Positions 1 through 9,455 are shown, numbered from the stretch's first letter. The stretch: 64,000 nt of DNA from Bacteroidota bacterium (GCA_018266395.1 JAFEAM010000008.1:128461-192460); one strand, 5' to 3'. Notes: generated by a model from the sequence alone, not told the origin. Made by a program: numbers and translations.

Positions 1-355
1 CCAGAGAAGCTTTGCCGCAAACGCCGCAACTGGAAGTGGTGTAGAAGTTTCTTTCTATTTGATTCAGCCGCGGTGATTCACCTTTTCTGAGCCCAACCTC
101 GATGAACTGACCAGTCAGGGTGTCAACATCCACTTGCTGAACAGCCTGGTAGTCTGAAATTATTCCTTCTGTGAAAAGAAAGCCTAAAGCAAGTTCTTCG
201 TCATGACCGGGTGTCCGCATGGTAATGGAAACCTTCTTTGTCTCTCCTTCTGTGGCGAGACGAATTTCGAGTGGCTCCTCCACCGCGACAATATCCGTCG
301 TGATTTCCGGATGGTCGGTCATTCTGGTAATTCGGATGTCAGTAACAGAATCCAC
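1..355 (-). CDS. fdhD: FdhD, sulfurtransferase for formate dehydrogenase maturation (C-terminus cut by window edge)
   Basis: FdhD passes sulfur from a cysteine desulfurase to the molybdenum (bis-MGD) cofactor of formate dehydrogenase in the cytoplasm. The visible 118 residues contain the family segments AVEEPLEIRL, RTPGHDEELALGFLFTEGI and the catalytic-loop motif CGVCGK near the cut edge. GTG at 355 is chosen as start because it gives the usual N-terminus before the VEEPLEIRL block; ATG at 322 would cut into it, and an in-frame TGA lies just upstream of the GTG. It follows mobA by 26 bp on the same strand, which fits a molybdenum-cofactor operon. No formate dehydrogenase is visible in the window. 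Confidence 0.93.
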   Translation of the reverse strand, partial: MDSVTDIRITRMTDHPEITTDIVAVEEPLEIRLATEGETKKVSITMRTPGHDEELALGFLFTEGIISDYQAVQQVDVDTLTGQFIEVGLRKGESPRLNQIERNFYTTSSCGVCGKASL

Positions 356-381
356 CCTGAAATTTAGTCAAATCAGGTAAT

Positions 382-954
382 TCAATGCTGGCGATTCAAA
401 GCTTGCAGGAATTCAGAAGGAGTATTTACACTACTGAGTCTTTCGGGATGAATGGCTTTGAGTCGCACCGTTCTGGCCACTCTTAAGATTTGCCGGGGTG
501 AATAATGACCGTCCTGGAATTCCCTGATCATCAAACTGAATGTGGTCTTTTCATAGACGGCGGGCAGCGGCTCATCCCACCCGGATGCTGCGTCATGGAA
601 ACAGACTGCATCGTAACCCTGGCGCCTTCCATCAACGAGTTGAACAATTTCTGTTGCAGTCAATAAAGGGTAGTCGCACCCCACGGCAAGGATGGCTTCG
701 TCGGGATAGGTTCTGAATACAGACAACAGTCCGGAAAGCGGACCGCATGACTCGTAGTCTGGAAGATCGATCACAACATTCTGATCTGGATATAACGGAA
801 CCTGAGCTTCCTTACAGCTGATGATCACCTGCTCGCAATACGGTACGATGAGATCGTGCATTCTTAGCCACATGGGTTTGCCCTCAAAGTTCATGAGACC
901 CTTGTCGGTTCCCATGCGTGAACTCTTTCCGCCTGCCAGCACAACTCCGGTCAT
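382..954 (-). CDS. mobA: MobA, molybdenum cofactor guanylyltransferase
   Basis: MobA attaches GMP from GTP to molybdopterin to make the guanine dinucleotide cofactor used by formate dehydrogenase and related enzymes. The 190-residue protein opens with the nucleotide-binding signature VVLAGGKSSRMGTDKGL and has AVGCDYPLL around residue 90, equivalent to the metal-binding GCDxP motif. Length is normal for the family. The ATG at 954 is unambiguous. It sits between the metallo-hydrolase gene and fdhD, all on the minus strand, and the coupling with fdhD supports a role in formate dehydrogenase maturation. A ModE-like regulator lies about 20 kb away. Confidence 0.93.
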   Translation of the reverse strand: MTGVVLAGGKSSRMGTDKGLMNFEGKPMWLRMHDLIVPYCEQVIISCKEAQVPLYPDQNVVIDLPDYESCGPLSGLLSVFRTYPDEAILAVGCDYPLLTATEIVQLVDGRRQGYDAVCFHDAASGWDEPLPAVYEKTTFSLMIREFQDGHYSPRQILRVARTVRLKAIHPERLSSVNTPSEFLQALNRQH

Positions 955-976
955 ATACCTAAGTTACATTTCACAT

Positions 977-1801
977 TCAGAAGAGGGACAACTGCTCACT
1001 CTTCGCGATTTCAGGTCTGGATGCAGTTCCGGGTTTATGCCGGATGTGATACAATTTGGTCTCCTTCTTACGGGAAGCGACAATAATTTTGGTATGCCCC
1101 GCCACACTTTCAAACAATCCCCTTGCCAATCTGATGGAATTGTTGTTTTCAGAAAGGTGTGACAAGAAAAGATGAGTCATGTGAGGTGGCCGGTGTTGCA
1201 TAAACAACTGAAGAGCTTCCGTATTGGACAGATGGCCTTTTCCTCCCCGTATCCGGTCTTTCAGCATTTGCGGGTATCCGCCGTTCTCAAGCATGTTGTC
1301 GTCGTAGTTTGACTCAAGAAAAGCTGCGTGGCATTGACTGAAGTGGCTTCTTATATGTTCACATGCCCATCCGGTATCGGTGAAGATGCCGACCTTGACT
1401 GTGTCGGATTGGATCACGAAACTGTGTGGATCCGCCGCATCATGGGTTTTGGGAATGGCTGTTACCGAGACACTCCCAAACTGGAAGCTTTCGTAACTGG
1501 TGAAGTGCTTCGGCAGATCCCGTGGAATTTTCAACCTTGATTGCTGTAATGTTTCTGAAGTGATGTACACCGGGAGTTCATACTTCCGTGATATCCGCTC
1601 CACCCCTGCAATGTGATCCGCATGTTCATGCGTTACGAGGAGGGCCCTGACCTTTTTCATGGAAAGCCCCAGCCTCTTCATTCGTCTCTCTGTCTCCCTG
1701 CAGGAAATGCCGGCATCAATCAGAACGGCATCGTCAAGGGTGCCTGCATAATAGCAATTACCGTTGCTTCCTGAATTGAGTGATGCTACGAACAATGACA
1801 A
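977..1801 (-). CDS. MBL-fold metallo-hydrolase, YycJ/WalJ family
   Basis: A cytoplasmic metallo-beta-lactamase-fold hydrolase of the YycJ/WalJ family, possibly a nuclease. The metal motif THEHADH lies near residue 57 and further His/Asp ligands appear in KTHDAADP, FTDTG and LSHLSENN. The start is set at TTG 1801, which gives MSLFVASLNSGSNGNCYY, the usual N-terminus of the family. Starting at TTG 1822 would add seven atypical residues. Length is about 274 residues, as expected. It is 22 bp upstream of mobA, but no functional link with molybdenum is known. The true substrate cannot be told from sequence. Confidence 0.87.
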   Translation of the reverse strand: MSLFVASLNSGSNGNCYYAGTLDDAVLIDAGISCRETERRMKRLGLSMKKVRALLVTHEHADHIAGVERISRKYELPVYITSETLQQSRLKIPRDLPKHFTSYESFQFGSVSVTAIPKTHDAADPHSFVIQSDTVKVGIFTDTGWACEHIRSHFSQCHAAFLESNYDDNMLENGGYPQMLKDRIRGGKGHLSNTEALQLFMQHRPPHMTHLFLSHLSENNNSIRLARGLFESVAGHTKIIVASRKKETKLYHIRHKPGTASRPEIAKSEQLSLF

Positions 1802-1877
1802 AACCGACCCCACTTTGGACAAGGGTCAAAGTTATGATTTAGGCTTGAGATAATTAGGCGGCCAGGGTAATTGAGTG

Positions 1878-2552
1878 CTAGGACACCTTTTTGGGCAGGA
1901 AGGAGATATCCACCCAGTACCGGGTCGGATCTTCGGGGTCCACAAAAACATCAACGGTTTTCTTTTGCTCGACGAGGTCTGTAGGGTCGAACCAAATATG
2001 TTCACTTTTGAATTCCCTGAGTTGACTCCCGATTTTGTCCAGTTGCTGCCCTATAATTACATAAGGATGCCGCCCGTTTACTGTTAAACTCATATCGAGA
2101 GAAACCGTGGCAGGGCATTTTATCTTTCTCCCTTTGCCCATATCCACCAACTCCTGTTTGATATGGGACCGCCGGAGCATACCGGCGAAGCCACCAAGAC
2201 CAATGCCTCCGAAGATCAGGGCGAACATCCCCAGCAACAGAGGAGCAAGCCAGTCATCAATGAATGATTTGGGTTCTCCCAGTTCGGGTTTGTCTTTTGG
2301 AAAATGAACATCAACCTCCAGGCCCGTCGTTACATTTTGCCCCCGTTCATTGTCCCGGAACGAATATGTTTTTCCCTTGTAATTGAAGGTAATGGTCGGG
2401 AATCCATCACTGCTCAGGGAAGTGATAGTGCCGGTCGTAACCTCCCAGTTTCTGCTTTTCATAATAGATCGGTATGTGAGTGGCACCGTAATGGCAAGGC
2501 ATATGAGGCCAACAATGGAGAAAATTCCAAAGAAAACCCGTAATGGATTCAT
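1878..2552 (-). CDS. DUF3592 membrane protein
   Basis: A 224-residue inner-membrane protein with a transmembrane helix near residues 5-27 and a second at about 105-128. A DUF3592-like extracytoplasmic domain lies between them, containing WEVTTGTITSL and an FNYKGKTYSF segment typical of that family. The C-terminal part carries a second small domain with no motif I recognise. Function of the family is unknown. ATG at 2552 is clear. It is divergent from the lipoprotein gene that begins at 2684. Confidence 0.75.
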   Translation of the reverse strand: MNPLRVFFGIFSIVGLICLAITVPLTYRSIMKSRNWEVTTGTITSLSSDGFPTITFNYKGKTYSFRDNERGQNVTTGLEVDVHFPKDKPELGEPKSFIDDWLAPLLLGMFALIFGGIGLGGFAGMLRRSHIKQELVDMGKGRKIKCPATVSLDMSLTVNGRHPYVIIGQQLDKIGSQLREFKSEHIWFDPTDLVEQKKTVDVFVDPEDPTRYWVDISFLPKKVS

Positions 2553-2655
2553 ACCTGTCGAATTGAATAATCCGCTATAAAATTACTTGAGAATTGCCGC
2601 GGAGTGAATGACATATGTCGTCATCACTGGTGATCCGTGAATGGCCAGGGAATTG

Positions 2656-2663
2656 TATCTTTG
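2656..2663 (+). promoter_or_regulatory. Bacteroidota -7 element TATCTTTG
   Basis: TATCTTTG is an exact match to the TAnnTTTG -7 element and lies 20 bp before the TTG chosen as start of the following lipoprotein. No good TTTG at the -33 position is visible. Its place inside the upstream open frame argues that the ATG at 2615 is not the start. Confidence 0.5.
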
Positions 2664-2683
2664 TCTTACTAACCTTTCAAACT

Positions 2684-3469
2684 TTGAAAAAGCTGATAGC
2701 GTGCCTCCTGGCTCTGGCGTTGGCGTCCTGCAATTCCCCTAAGGGAGAAGGACTGATGATCGGCGCTTATAAAATGCTGTCGCAGTCAATTAAAAGGTCC
2801 GGCATTGAACAACCACTTCCCGGTCAGACCCAGATGAAAATCTACACTTCTGACCACATGATGTACACCAATCTCAATCTGTCAGATTCAGTTGCATCCT
2901 TTGGTGTGGCGACCTACGAGATGACAAAATCAGGGGTTTCTGAACATATCATTTACAGCGCATCCGACAGCACCGCGACTACTGTGCCGCAGACTTTTGA
3001 CCTGGCTATTGAACGGACCCCCGCAGGTTTCAGGCAGTTGATTAAGAATGCGAATAGCCCTGAGGCGCAACCCTTCGACATGATGGAAGAATATGAACGT
3101 GTATCAAAGGATACCACTTCTCCGCTGGATGGTGCGTGGGAGGGCATCCTTACTTACGAGATAAGAGGAAATGACACCACGATGGTGGATATCATCCAGT
3201 ATAAGGCGTATCAAAGCGGATACTTCATGTTTGCCCACACTTACGTGGATACTGGGAACCGCCTTCACACCGGCATGGGTTTTGGAACTTTTGAAATGAC
3301 GGGTGAAAACTCCACCCGCGAAACCATACTGGCCTCCAATGTGGGGACCACCAATCAGGAATTCAGCATTAAAATTGAATTCAGAGGGCCAAATGAGTAC
3401 ACGCAAACCTGGGCCGCCGCAGATGGGACACAGAATATGGAAGTGTACCGCAGGATGAAGAAGGATTAG
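2684..3469 (+). CDS. Lipoprotein of unknown function
   Basis: I do not recognise a named family. The protein of about 261 residues starts with a lipoprotein signal (LKKLIACLLALALASCNS, lipobox Cys near residue 16), so it is probably anchored in a membrane. The mature part looks like two similar beta-rich units (YKMLSQ..., then DGAWEGILTYEI...), possibly lipocalin-like repeats. TTG at 2684 is preferred over ATG 2615, because the upstream ATG would bury the signal peptide behind 23 residues and lies before a perfect -7 element. It converges on the DUF5777 gene, 4 bp from its stop. Confidence 0.65.
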   Translation: MKKLIACLLALALASCNSPKGEGLMIGAYKMLSQSIKRSGIEQPLPGQTQMKIYTSDHMMYTNLNLSDSVASFGVATYEMTKSGVSEHIIYSASDSTATTVPQTFDLAIERTPAGFRQLIKNANSPEAQPFDMMEEYERVSKDTTSPLDGAWEGILTYEIRGNDTTMVDIIQYKAYQSGYFMFAHTYVDTGNRLHTGMGFGTFEMTGENSTRETILASNVGTTNQEFSIKIEFRGPNEYTQTWAAADGTQNMEVYRRMKKD

Positions 3470-3473
3470 GAGG

Positions 3474-4379
3474 TTATTTCTTCCTTGGATCCTTCAGCGT
3501 AAACACCCTGGAAATACAGAAGCCAAAGTGTATGTCGCCTTTCAGCCAATCACCGGTTGTTTCAGAAATGAAGGTACGCTCCGTCATCCCTGTTGAATTG
3601 GTGAAGTGAAATTGAAAGACGTGACCACCGGTTTCAATGTCGAACCCGATAGCCAGTGAATTGACTGTACCGTTCAGCATGTAGGAGGGAAGCTGGTAAT
3701 AGTACTCCGCATTGAGGCTTATCCTTTTGCTCAGTTTGATGCGCCCTCCTACACCCAGCGCGAAAACATCGTTGTGGTCGTTAGGGGATTCCGCGAGGTT
3801 GTAATGAACTATGGTTGGCATAAGTTGCATGGAGAGTCCTTCACTGAATTTTCTTGCGATAAGGAGTTGGCCGCTGTAATAGAGCCTTGAAGAGAAGTAG
3901 TTTACTCTTGTAGGATCTGCGTAAGGCCCGGTCTTGATCATCATAGACGCCAGAGCGGTGACTGTAATAGGCATTTTTTCTTTGGCCTGCCTCAGCACCT
4001 TAAACTTGGCGAAGGCGTCCACCTGTTTTTGGTAGGAACTTCTTCCGGCGCCTATCATGAGTCGCTTGCTGATCCCATAGTCGGCCCCAATCCTGGTCCA
4101 CGCCTGATCCAGTCCGTACAGTTCATTGGGCCCTGAGTTAATGTAACCGAAGCGGTGTGAAATCCTGACATCCAATACACCGGCGCCAAGCGTTTCAATG
4201 CTGTGTCCGTTGATCAGCCTCGTGGTTTTAAATGTGGCTGTGGTATAATCAGGATCTGAATTCTTCTTTGACTCCTCATCCAGCATATTGAGCAGGTCTT
4301 GTCCAAATGATTGATTAAAGGCTGCGGCACAGATGAAGAATGAGATGGATCGGATAAACTTATTTGGATTTAGGCTCAT
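3474..4379 (-). CDS. DUF5777 family beta-barrel protein
   Basis: About 301 residues, with a signal peptide (FIRSISFFICAAAFNQSFGQ) followed by a beta-rich outer-membrane-type domain of the DUF5777 family. Recognisable stretches are DYTTATFKTTRLINGHSIET and LDVRISHRFGYIN. ATG at 4379 is chosen because it puts the signal peptide at the N-terminus; it overlaps the end of the yceI-like gene by 20 bp, so the two are probably translated together. The family often accompanies YceI proteins and small cytochrome-like lipoproteins, as here. Its role is unknown. Confidence 0.8.
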   Translation of the reverse strand: MSLNPNKFIRSISFFICAAAFNQSFGQDLLNMLDEESKKNSDPDYTTATFKTTRLINGHSIETLGAGVLDVRISHRFGYINSGPNELYGLDQAWTRIGADYGISKRLMIGAGRSSYQKQVDAFAKFKVLRQAKEKMPITVTALASMMIKTGPYADPTRVNYFSSRLYYSGQLLIARKFSEGLSMQLMPTIVHYNLAESPNDHNDVFALGVGGRIKLSKRISLNAEYYYQLPSYMLNGTVNSLAIGFDIETGGHVFQFHFTNSTGMTERTFISETTGDWLKGDIHFGFCISRVFTLKDPRKK

Positions 4380-4920
4380 AACTGCAATTGATGGATACGT
4401 CAATGACTTCAGCAATTTTCTCAATGACAATTGTCGGAATCTTGATGCCGTAATCGTCCGGTTTGATCTGAAAAGCCGCGGTGGCTTCAATCTTACCCTT
4501 TTCCACTTTGAGCGAACCGGGAACCGTTACACGTTTGGTAACTCCATGAATGGTCAGGTCGCCGGTAACAGTGACGTTGTACTTACCGTCTTTGTCAAAA
4601 TGCGCATCCTGCAGCTTATCGATCTTTCCGCTGAATGTTGACTTTGGGAACTTTTCCGACTCCATGTAATTCTCATTGAAATGCTCCTCCATCAGGGATC
4701 GCTCAAAGTGAAAAGCCTTGACCGATAAAGAGAAGGCCATTTCACCTTTCTCTGTGTTCAGTGCACTGAAGACTTCGTTGTTTACCGCATCAATATTTTC
4801 GAGCGGCGTCTTGGAGAAAAAACTGATTTTGCCGTTGCGCGTCATGTAAACCGGCTGTGATAGTGATTCGATGGTGGATGCCAGCAGGAGCGCCAGCAGC
4901 AGCGTGGGGTAGTGTTTCAT
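4360..4920 (-). CDS. YceI family periplasmic lipid-binding protein
   Basis: A secreted 186-residue protein of the YceI lipocalin-like family, which binds polyisoprenoid or similar lipids. A signal peptide (MKHYPTLLLALLLASTIESLS) is followed by GKISFFSKTPLENIDA and the typical C-terminal strands GDLTIHGVTKRVTVPG and DYGIKIP. Length matches the family. It is the third gene of a minus-strand run: heme lipoprotein, heme lipoprotein, YceI, DUF5777. This suggests a shared envelope or redox function, but that is inference. Confidence 0.88.
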   Translation of the reverse strand: MKHYPTLLLALLLASTIESLSQPVYMTRNGKISFFSKTPLENIDAVNNEVFSALNTEKGEMAFSLSVKAFHFERSLMEEHFNENYMESEKFPKSTFSGKIDKLQDAHFDKDGKYNVTVTGDLTIHGVTKRVTVPGSLKVEKGKIEATAAFQIKPDDYGIKIPTIVIEKIAEVIDVSINCSYEPKSK

Positions 4921-4947
4921 AATTATTTAGGTCAGTTGAACTCTTTC

Positions 4948-5310
4948 TCAGTTGTTCGGGGCTCCTGCTTCAATCCATTTCTGGATCAGGCCAACTTTAC
5001 AGGAACTCAGTTTGTTTCCGTTTTTCGGCATGGGGGAATACCCCGACGCCCATTGCACGCTTCCGAGCAGTTGCCCGTTGTCGGCGTAGCGCTTGACCGA
5101 GGTATAGGTATCCAGTGGTATGCCACCCGATGCAAAGGTTCCTGAATGGCAGCTCAGGCAATATTGACTGAGGATGGGAACTATGTCTTTCGTATAGCTG
5201 ACAGTAGTGACCGGCGCACATCCTGTGTCAGGATAGAGTACGGACTCCACGTCGTAGAAGCAGCCTGTAAGAAGAATCAGTGCTGCCGGCAGTAGCTTGC
5301 TGAGTTTCAT
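4948..5310 (-). CDS. Small c-type-heme-motif lipoprotein
   Basis: A 120-residue lipoprotein with signal MKLSKLLPAALILLTGC and one heme-binding motif CLSCH near residue 56, followed by SGYSPMPK, where Met could be the distal ligand. It ends in LIQKWIEAGAPNN. The ATG at 5310 is one base from the stop of the preceding, related gene, so translation is probably coupled. The C-terminal half is clearly similar to that of the upstream 243-residue protein, so the two are likely duplicates. Probably a periplasm-facing electron carrier; the partner is unknown. Confidence 0.78.
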   Translation of the reverse strand: MKLSKLLPAALILLTGCFYDVESVLYPDTGCAPVTTVSYTKDIVPILSQYCLSCHSGTFASGGIPLDTYTSVKRYADNGQLLGSVQWASGYSPMPKNGNKLSSCKVGLIQKWIEAGAPNN

Positions 5311-5311
5311 A

Positions 5312-6043
5312 TCAGTTGTTGAGTGCTCCGGCAGCAACCCACTTTTTGATTTGCTTGATCTGACAGTCGGAAAGTTTGCCGCCTTTGGGCATGGGGGAGT
5401 AGCCGCTGATTTGAGTGATGCTGCCAATCAGCCTGCTGGCTGTTACGGTGGCTTTTACTCCTGCGTAGGTGTTGAGTGTGTAGTTGCCGCCGGCAGAGGC
5501 AGGATTGTGACAACCCACACAATAGTTGGTCATAATGGGTGCGATTGTCTTGGCGTAGGTGAACTGGGTGGTATCGCAGCTGCAATTGCATTTGACGGTA
5601 TTCCTGGCGCCTTGATTGATCCATTTAGCGATGGAGTCTTTCTGTGCAGTGGTCAATTGTGCATTCGGTGCGGGAGGCATTTGATCCTCGCCTGAAAGGC
5701 TGAGTACCCTGTACAACTTGCTGGTTGAGGCATTGCCAGGTGTAATGCCCTTGCGAATTATGGTGTTGTAAGTCGACAAATTGTAATCGGTACTCGTATT
5801 GGCATCGTGACATCCCGATTTGGCGCAGGCGGAAACAAATATGGGCAGCACACTGCTTTCGAAACACACGCCTTGATAAACGCAATTGGGAGTTGTCCCG
5901 CCATATGTATTGCCCGGATTTACCTCGGTAGGCGGGGCGGTAACAGGGAAGGGGTCATGGACACAGGCATACAATACGGCGATCATCAACGCCGACATCA
6001 CGACTCTCTTACCGGGAAAAAGGAACTTCTTGAATTGAATCAT
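5312..6043 (-). CDS. Two-module heme-motif lipoprotein
   Basis: A 243-residue lipoprotein (signal ending in VLYAC) with two cytochrome-like modules. The second has a standard CVGCH motif and the PMPKGGKLSDCQIKQIKKW tail shared with the next gene. The first has CAKSGCH, four residues between the cysteines instead of two, and ends QMPPAPNAQLTTAQKDSIAKWI. Similar single-module proteins are common in Bacteroidota and Planctomycetota. First gene of the heme lipoprotein-YceI-DUF5777 run. Whether the CX4CH site binds heme is open. Confidence 0.78.
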   Translation of the reverse strand: MIQFKKFLFPGKRVVMSALMIAVLYACVHDPFPVTAPPTEVNPGNTYGGTTPNCVYQGVCFESSVLPIFVSACAKSGCHDANTSTDYNLSTYNTIIRKGITPGNASTSKLYRVLSLSGEDQMPPAPNAQLTTAQKDSIAKWINQGARNTVKCNCSCDTTQFTYAKTIAPIMTNYCVGCHNPASAGGNYTLNTYAGVKATVTASRLIGSITQISGYSPMPKGGKLSDCQIKQIKKWVAAGALNN

Positions 6044-6368
6044 CTTCTGTTGTTAGTTGAATGAGACCTGGCAACTGCGGGTCAACTCTAGTCAACCGCC
6101 TTGTTCCATACAGCGGATACCATCCAACGTCACAGAAACTATGCCAAATGTCACGTTAATTACCACGCCTATCATCGTTGAATTAGTTCTGGCAAGTAAT
6201 CAAAACGTAACCAGTTCAATAACCATTTCTTCGGCAAAGGTCGGCAATTGAGAGATGAATCACCTCATAGGCCGTTAAGTCAAAACAGAAGGCCTGATAA
6301 AAGGCAACAGAAATAATGAAATTGGGGTTATTTATTAGAAGATAATTTAGTCCTAATACCCAGTAGGC
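6044..6368. other. Intergenic region, no gene seen
   Basis: This 325-bp stretch lies upstream of the heme lipoprotein run and downstream of the DUF5107 gene. It should hold the promoter for the heme genes, but I find no exact TAnnTTTG element, no clear terminator hairpin and no convincing open frame. Confidence 0.5.
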
Positions 6369-9300
6369 TTATAGGGATTGAATACTGCTTATTACTCTGC
6401 CGTATTCATCTGAATTGTTTTTGGTTGCCGGCCTGCCTTTATACACGTCAAGGCACCAATTGGCTGACTTGTTGCCCGGATCGCGTTGCTTCCAGTTGTT
6501 GAGAAGATCCAAACCCTTTTGTTCCTGGCCTAACATCCTGTAGCTGAAAGCGATTATGAGAAGAGGAACTCCATCTGTTGCAGGAGCCTCGGTTATTTTC
6601 CTGAAAACGGCAGTTGCCTCCTTGTCTTTCTTCCGGGCATGCAGGATCAAACCTTCTACATAGTCCTCCAGTCTTTCATCACGGTCCTCCGGATATGGCT
6701 GGCCCACTCCCAGATGAGAGGGATATAGCCTTGCTGCGGACACTGCAGTCATGGCCTCCCTGTATTTTCCGGCATGGTAAGCTTCAATAGCGGAAATCAG
6801 CTGCGCTTCATGGTATAGCTGGCGACTTTCGGTCGCCCCTTCAAAAGGAAGAATATTTGTTTGGCTCAGTACCTCCAGGCACTCTTTATGTTTCCCGTTC
6901 AGAAGGAGCACACGTGCATGGAGTGACTGCATTCTGAAATCTGAGGGGAAGCGTGAGTAGTAGCGGGTCGATACGTCTAAAGCGGCCTTCAGATCATTGT
7001 GTTCCATATTATAACCTACCATCAATTTGCCGTAACGCCATTGTTGTTGATCCATCGAAGCAGCAGTCTGTAGATCCTGGATGGTGGTTGATTTTATCAT
7101 GCCTGCACGGAATGCATAGAATGAGGCAAAGTCTGGTTGATTGTCGCAGCTGGCGAGTAACGACGTTGCAGATTCATAATTTCGGTGCGCAGCCTGCAGA
7201 AGTGCGAGAAAATATTTGGGCTTCCAGTGCCGGGTTTGCTCTACGGCCCAGTGGAATACAGGGATGCTCTCAGACCGGAATGGGAAAACAAATTCAACGG
7301 TCTGGGCATTGGCTTTCTCCAGGGTGGCAGCAAAAGCAGGATCTCCAATTTTCATTTGGAGCCACGCCATCCAATAGAATACTTCTGCGTTGGGATTTGG
7401 CGCTGCCTTCAGAATCCCTATTGCATCCTTCCACAGTTGGAGACTGGTATACAGACCCGCGAGTTGCAGGTAGCTCTCCAGTGGCATTTCATTCCTGATC
7501 ATCGACGTGAATTCCTTTGCGGTCTGATCTGAGGGCATGGCGAGAAATTCTTCCGCCCTTGCAAAATGATTCAGGGGATTGATCCCTTTTATGGTTTGTA
7601 GGGTTGTTTTCGAGTCAGGGTTCCGCGTAATGCGCTGAAGTATGGCGATGGCCTGAATGGCTTCAATGTTTTTGCCATTCGCATTGAGCGATTTGCGCAG
7701 ATACTTCTCAGCACTTGAATAATCACCTTCTCGGAAATAGGAGCGGCCGAGCTCCAGATAGGAAGCAGATCTGAATTCCGGATTGGCAGACGCAATATCA
7801 AAACCATCCCTGGCGTCCGTATCCCTGCCCAATCTGGTTTGAATCAGTCCATAATAATAGTTGGCAGCCGCATCGTACGTATCAATGCTGAGCGCATGGC
7901 TCGCGTACGACAGAGCTTTCTGATCATTGTAGTTCCTGAAATGAAGGGAAGCCAATTCTGTCAGGGCTGGGAGGAAGTGAGGGTCTTTGCTGATGCATGC
8001 CTCCAGCATGGTCATGGCCGCCTCATATTCCCTCGTCCGGATATGCTCTTTTCCCTTGATGTATAAACCTTGCGCACTTTCCCAATCAAAATCTTTAGGA
8101 GATTCGAGCGGGCGCTGAAGTTTGCCATAAGCGGTGTCTGCGTGATATTCAAATTTCTTTCCGCCAAGCGATACGACAATTGAATTCAAATCGCCGGTGA
8201 AGGCAATGGAATCCTTGTACACTTTCATGGTCTTGAGGTCAAGATCCCTTTTATAAAGCACCTGGTTCTCTGACTTCACTATCCACTCCTCCTTCAGATC
8301 CTGCGCAGGTGAAAAGTACCAGGAAAGCCTGCCTTTATGATAGGAGAGATTGAGCGCGCCGAGAGGATTTGCCTTGAGAAGCCCCCCGGTATTTCCAACA
8401 GGGAACCAGTACTCTGTCCATTCGTCGGTAGCATAGGCCGCAAATCCTCTGTGCTTGAATGGAGTGAGCGTACTTTCACCCGCTGTCTGATTGAACAGTC
8501 GCCCGGACTGTATCTCCACATATTGGCCGTCTGTATCACTGAGTAACTTTTCCCATATCATACCCTGAGGCGAAAGTCCCCAGATCCAGATTTTCTTGCC
8601 TGGCTTTTCGTCGTGGCTGGCAAACCGAGCCATTCCGAAATACTCGTTGTGATAATACGCTCCAAAAAAATCGGTATAGGTTCCGAATACATGATAGGAT
8701 TTGTAGGAGCCGAAATTATTCTGATCATAGAAGGAGAGATTCTTGCCATTCTTTTCATTGATTGGCCATGCATGGTGATCACCTCCGTGCCCCAGATATT
8801 GATACCCGGGATAAGCAAACTGCAGACCTCCCTGGGCGGGCATCCCCACGTTCATCCAGGTGTAGTATGGCTGCTCCAGCGGGGTTCCGTTGTGCCAGAA
8901 GGATCGGGTGGTAAAGTAAGCTTTGTCGCGGGGCAGATTGATCTCAATGGTCCAATAGGTCCTGGTGAGCAGGTCCAGCGTGCCGATGAAGCAACTCACA
9001 CTGCCGTCATCATTTTGTCTCGTCAGATAATCCACAGGCGTGGCGGTGTTGGGAGTATGACCAATGATCCCATAGTTGGGCTCTATGCCTCCGCTGGTCC
9101 AGGGTCCGCGCATCGCAATGTCCCGGAACTTGACAACATGGTTGAAGTAAACAAATGATTTCCCTGTCGACTTGTCGATGGCGGCCCAAATCTTCCCGCC
9201 GATCTCCGGAAGAATCATCACCCGGATGAATTCATTTTCCAGTTCCACGACTTTCCAGCCTTTCTCCACCGGATTATTGGTATAGCCGTCGAACCGGAAG

Positions 9301-9455
9301 TAAGGATATATCATGCCGGTCCTTGCCACCGGATCCGGGTCAGAAAACGGGTAGGTTCTGAAAGTCCGGACATTCTCTTTTACTGTGGCTGCCGGATGCT
9401 GAGCAGTGGCCAGCGTTGAAACCAAAATGTATAAATTCAGAAGCAATGCTTTCAT
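6369..9455 (-). CDS. Secreted DUF5107 / TPR-repeat protein
   Basis: About 1028 residues. A signal peptide (MKALLLNLYILVSTLATAQ) is followed by a DUF5107 domain (roughly residues 25-420, with MILPEIGGKIWAAIDKSTGK and MRGPWTSGGIEPNYGIIGH), a fold related to sugar mutarotases. A long array of TPR-type helices (from about 470 onward) follows. ATG at 9455 is chosen over the upstream in-frame start because it exposes the signal peptide. It is last in a minus-strand run with GH78 rhamnosidase and an MFS transporter, so it probably acts on rhamnose-containing glycans. The reaction is unknown. Confidence 0.85.
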   Translation of the reverse strand: MKALLLNLYILVSTLATAQHPAATVKENVRTFRTYPFSDPDPVARTGMIYPYFRFDGYTNNPVEKGWKVVELENEFIRVMILPEIGGKIWAAIDKSTGKSFVYFNHVVKFRDIAMRGPWTSGGIEPNYGIIGHTPNTATPVDYLTRQNDDGSVSCFIGTLDLLTRTYWTIEINLPRDKAYFTTRSFWHNGTPLEQPYYTWMNVGMPAQGGLQFAYPGYQYLGHGGDHHAWPINEKNGKNLSFYDQNNFGSYKSYHVFGTYTDFFGAYYHNEYFGMARFASHDEKPGKKIWIWGLSPQGMIWEKLLSDTDGQYVEIQSGRLFNQTAGESTLTPFKHRGFAAYATDEWTEYWFPVGNTGGLLKANPLGALNLSYHKGRLSWYFSPAQDLKEEWIVKSENQVLYKRDLDLKTMKVYKDSIAFTGDLNSIVVSLGGKKFEYHADTAYGKLQRPLESPKDFDWESAQGLYIKGKEHIRTREYEAAMTMLEACISKDPHFLPALTELASLHFRNYNDQKALSYASHALSIDTYDAAANYYYGLIQTRLGRDTDARDGFDIASANPEFRSASYLELGRSYFREGDYSSAEKYLRKSLNANGKNIEAIQAIAILQRITRNPDSKTTLQTIKGINPLNHFARAEEFLAMPSDQTAKEFTSMIRNEMPLESYLQLAGLYTSLQLWKDAIGILKAAPNPNAEVFYWMAWLQMKIGDPAFAATLEKANAQTVEFVFPFRSESIPVFHWAVEQTRHWKPKYFLALLQAAHRNYESATSLLASCDNQPDFASFYAFRAGMIKSTTIQDLQTAASMDQQQWRYGKLMVGYNMEHNDLKAALDVSTRYYSRFPSDFRMQSLHARVLLLNGKHKECLEVLSQTNILPFEGATESRQLYHEAQLISAIEAYHAGKYREAMTAVSAARLYPSHLGVGQPYPEDRDERLEDYVEGLILHARKKDKEATAVFRKITEAPATDGVPLLIIAFSYRMLGQEQKGLDLLNNWKQRDPGNKSANWCLDVYKGRPATKNNSDEYGRVISSIQSL

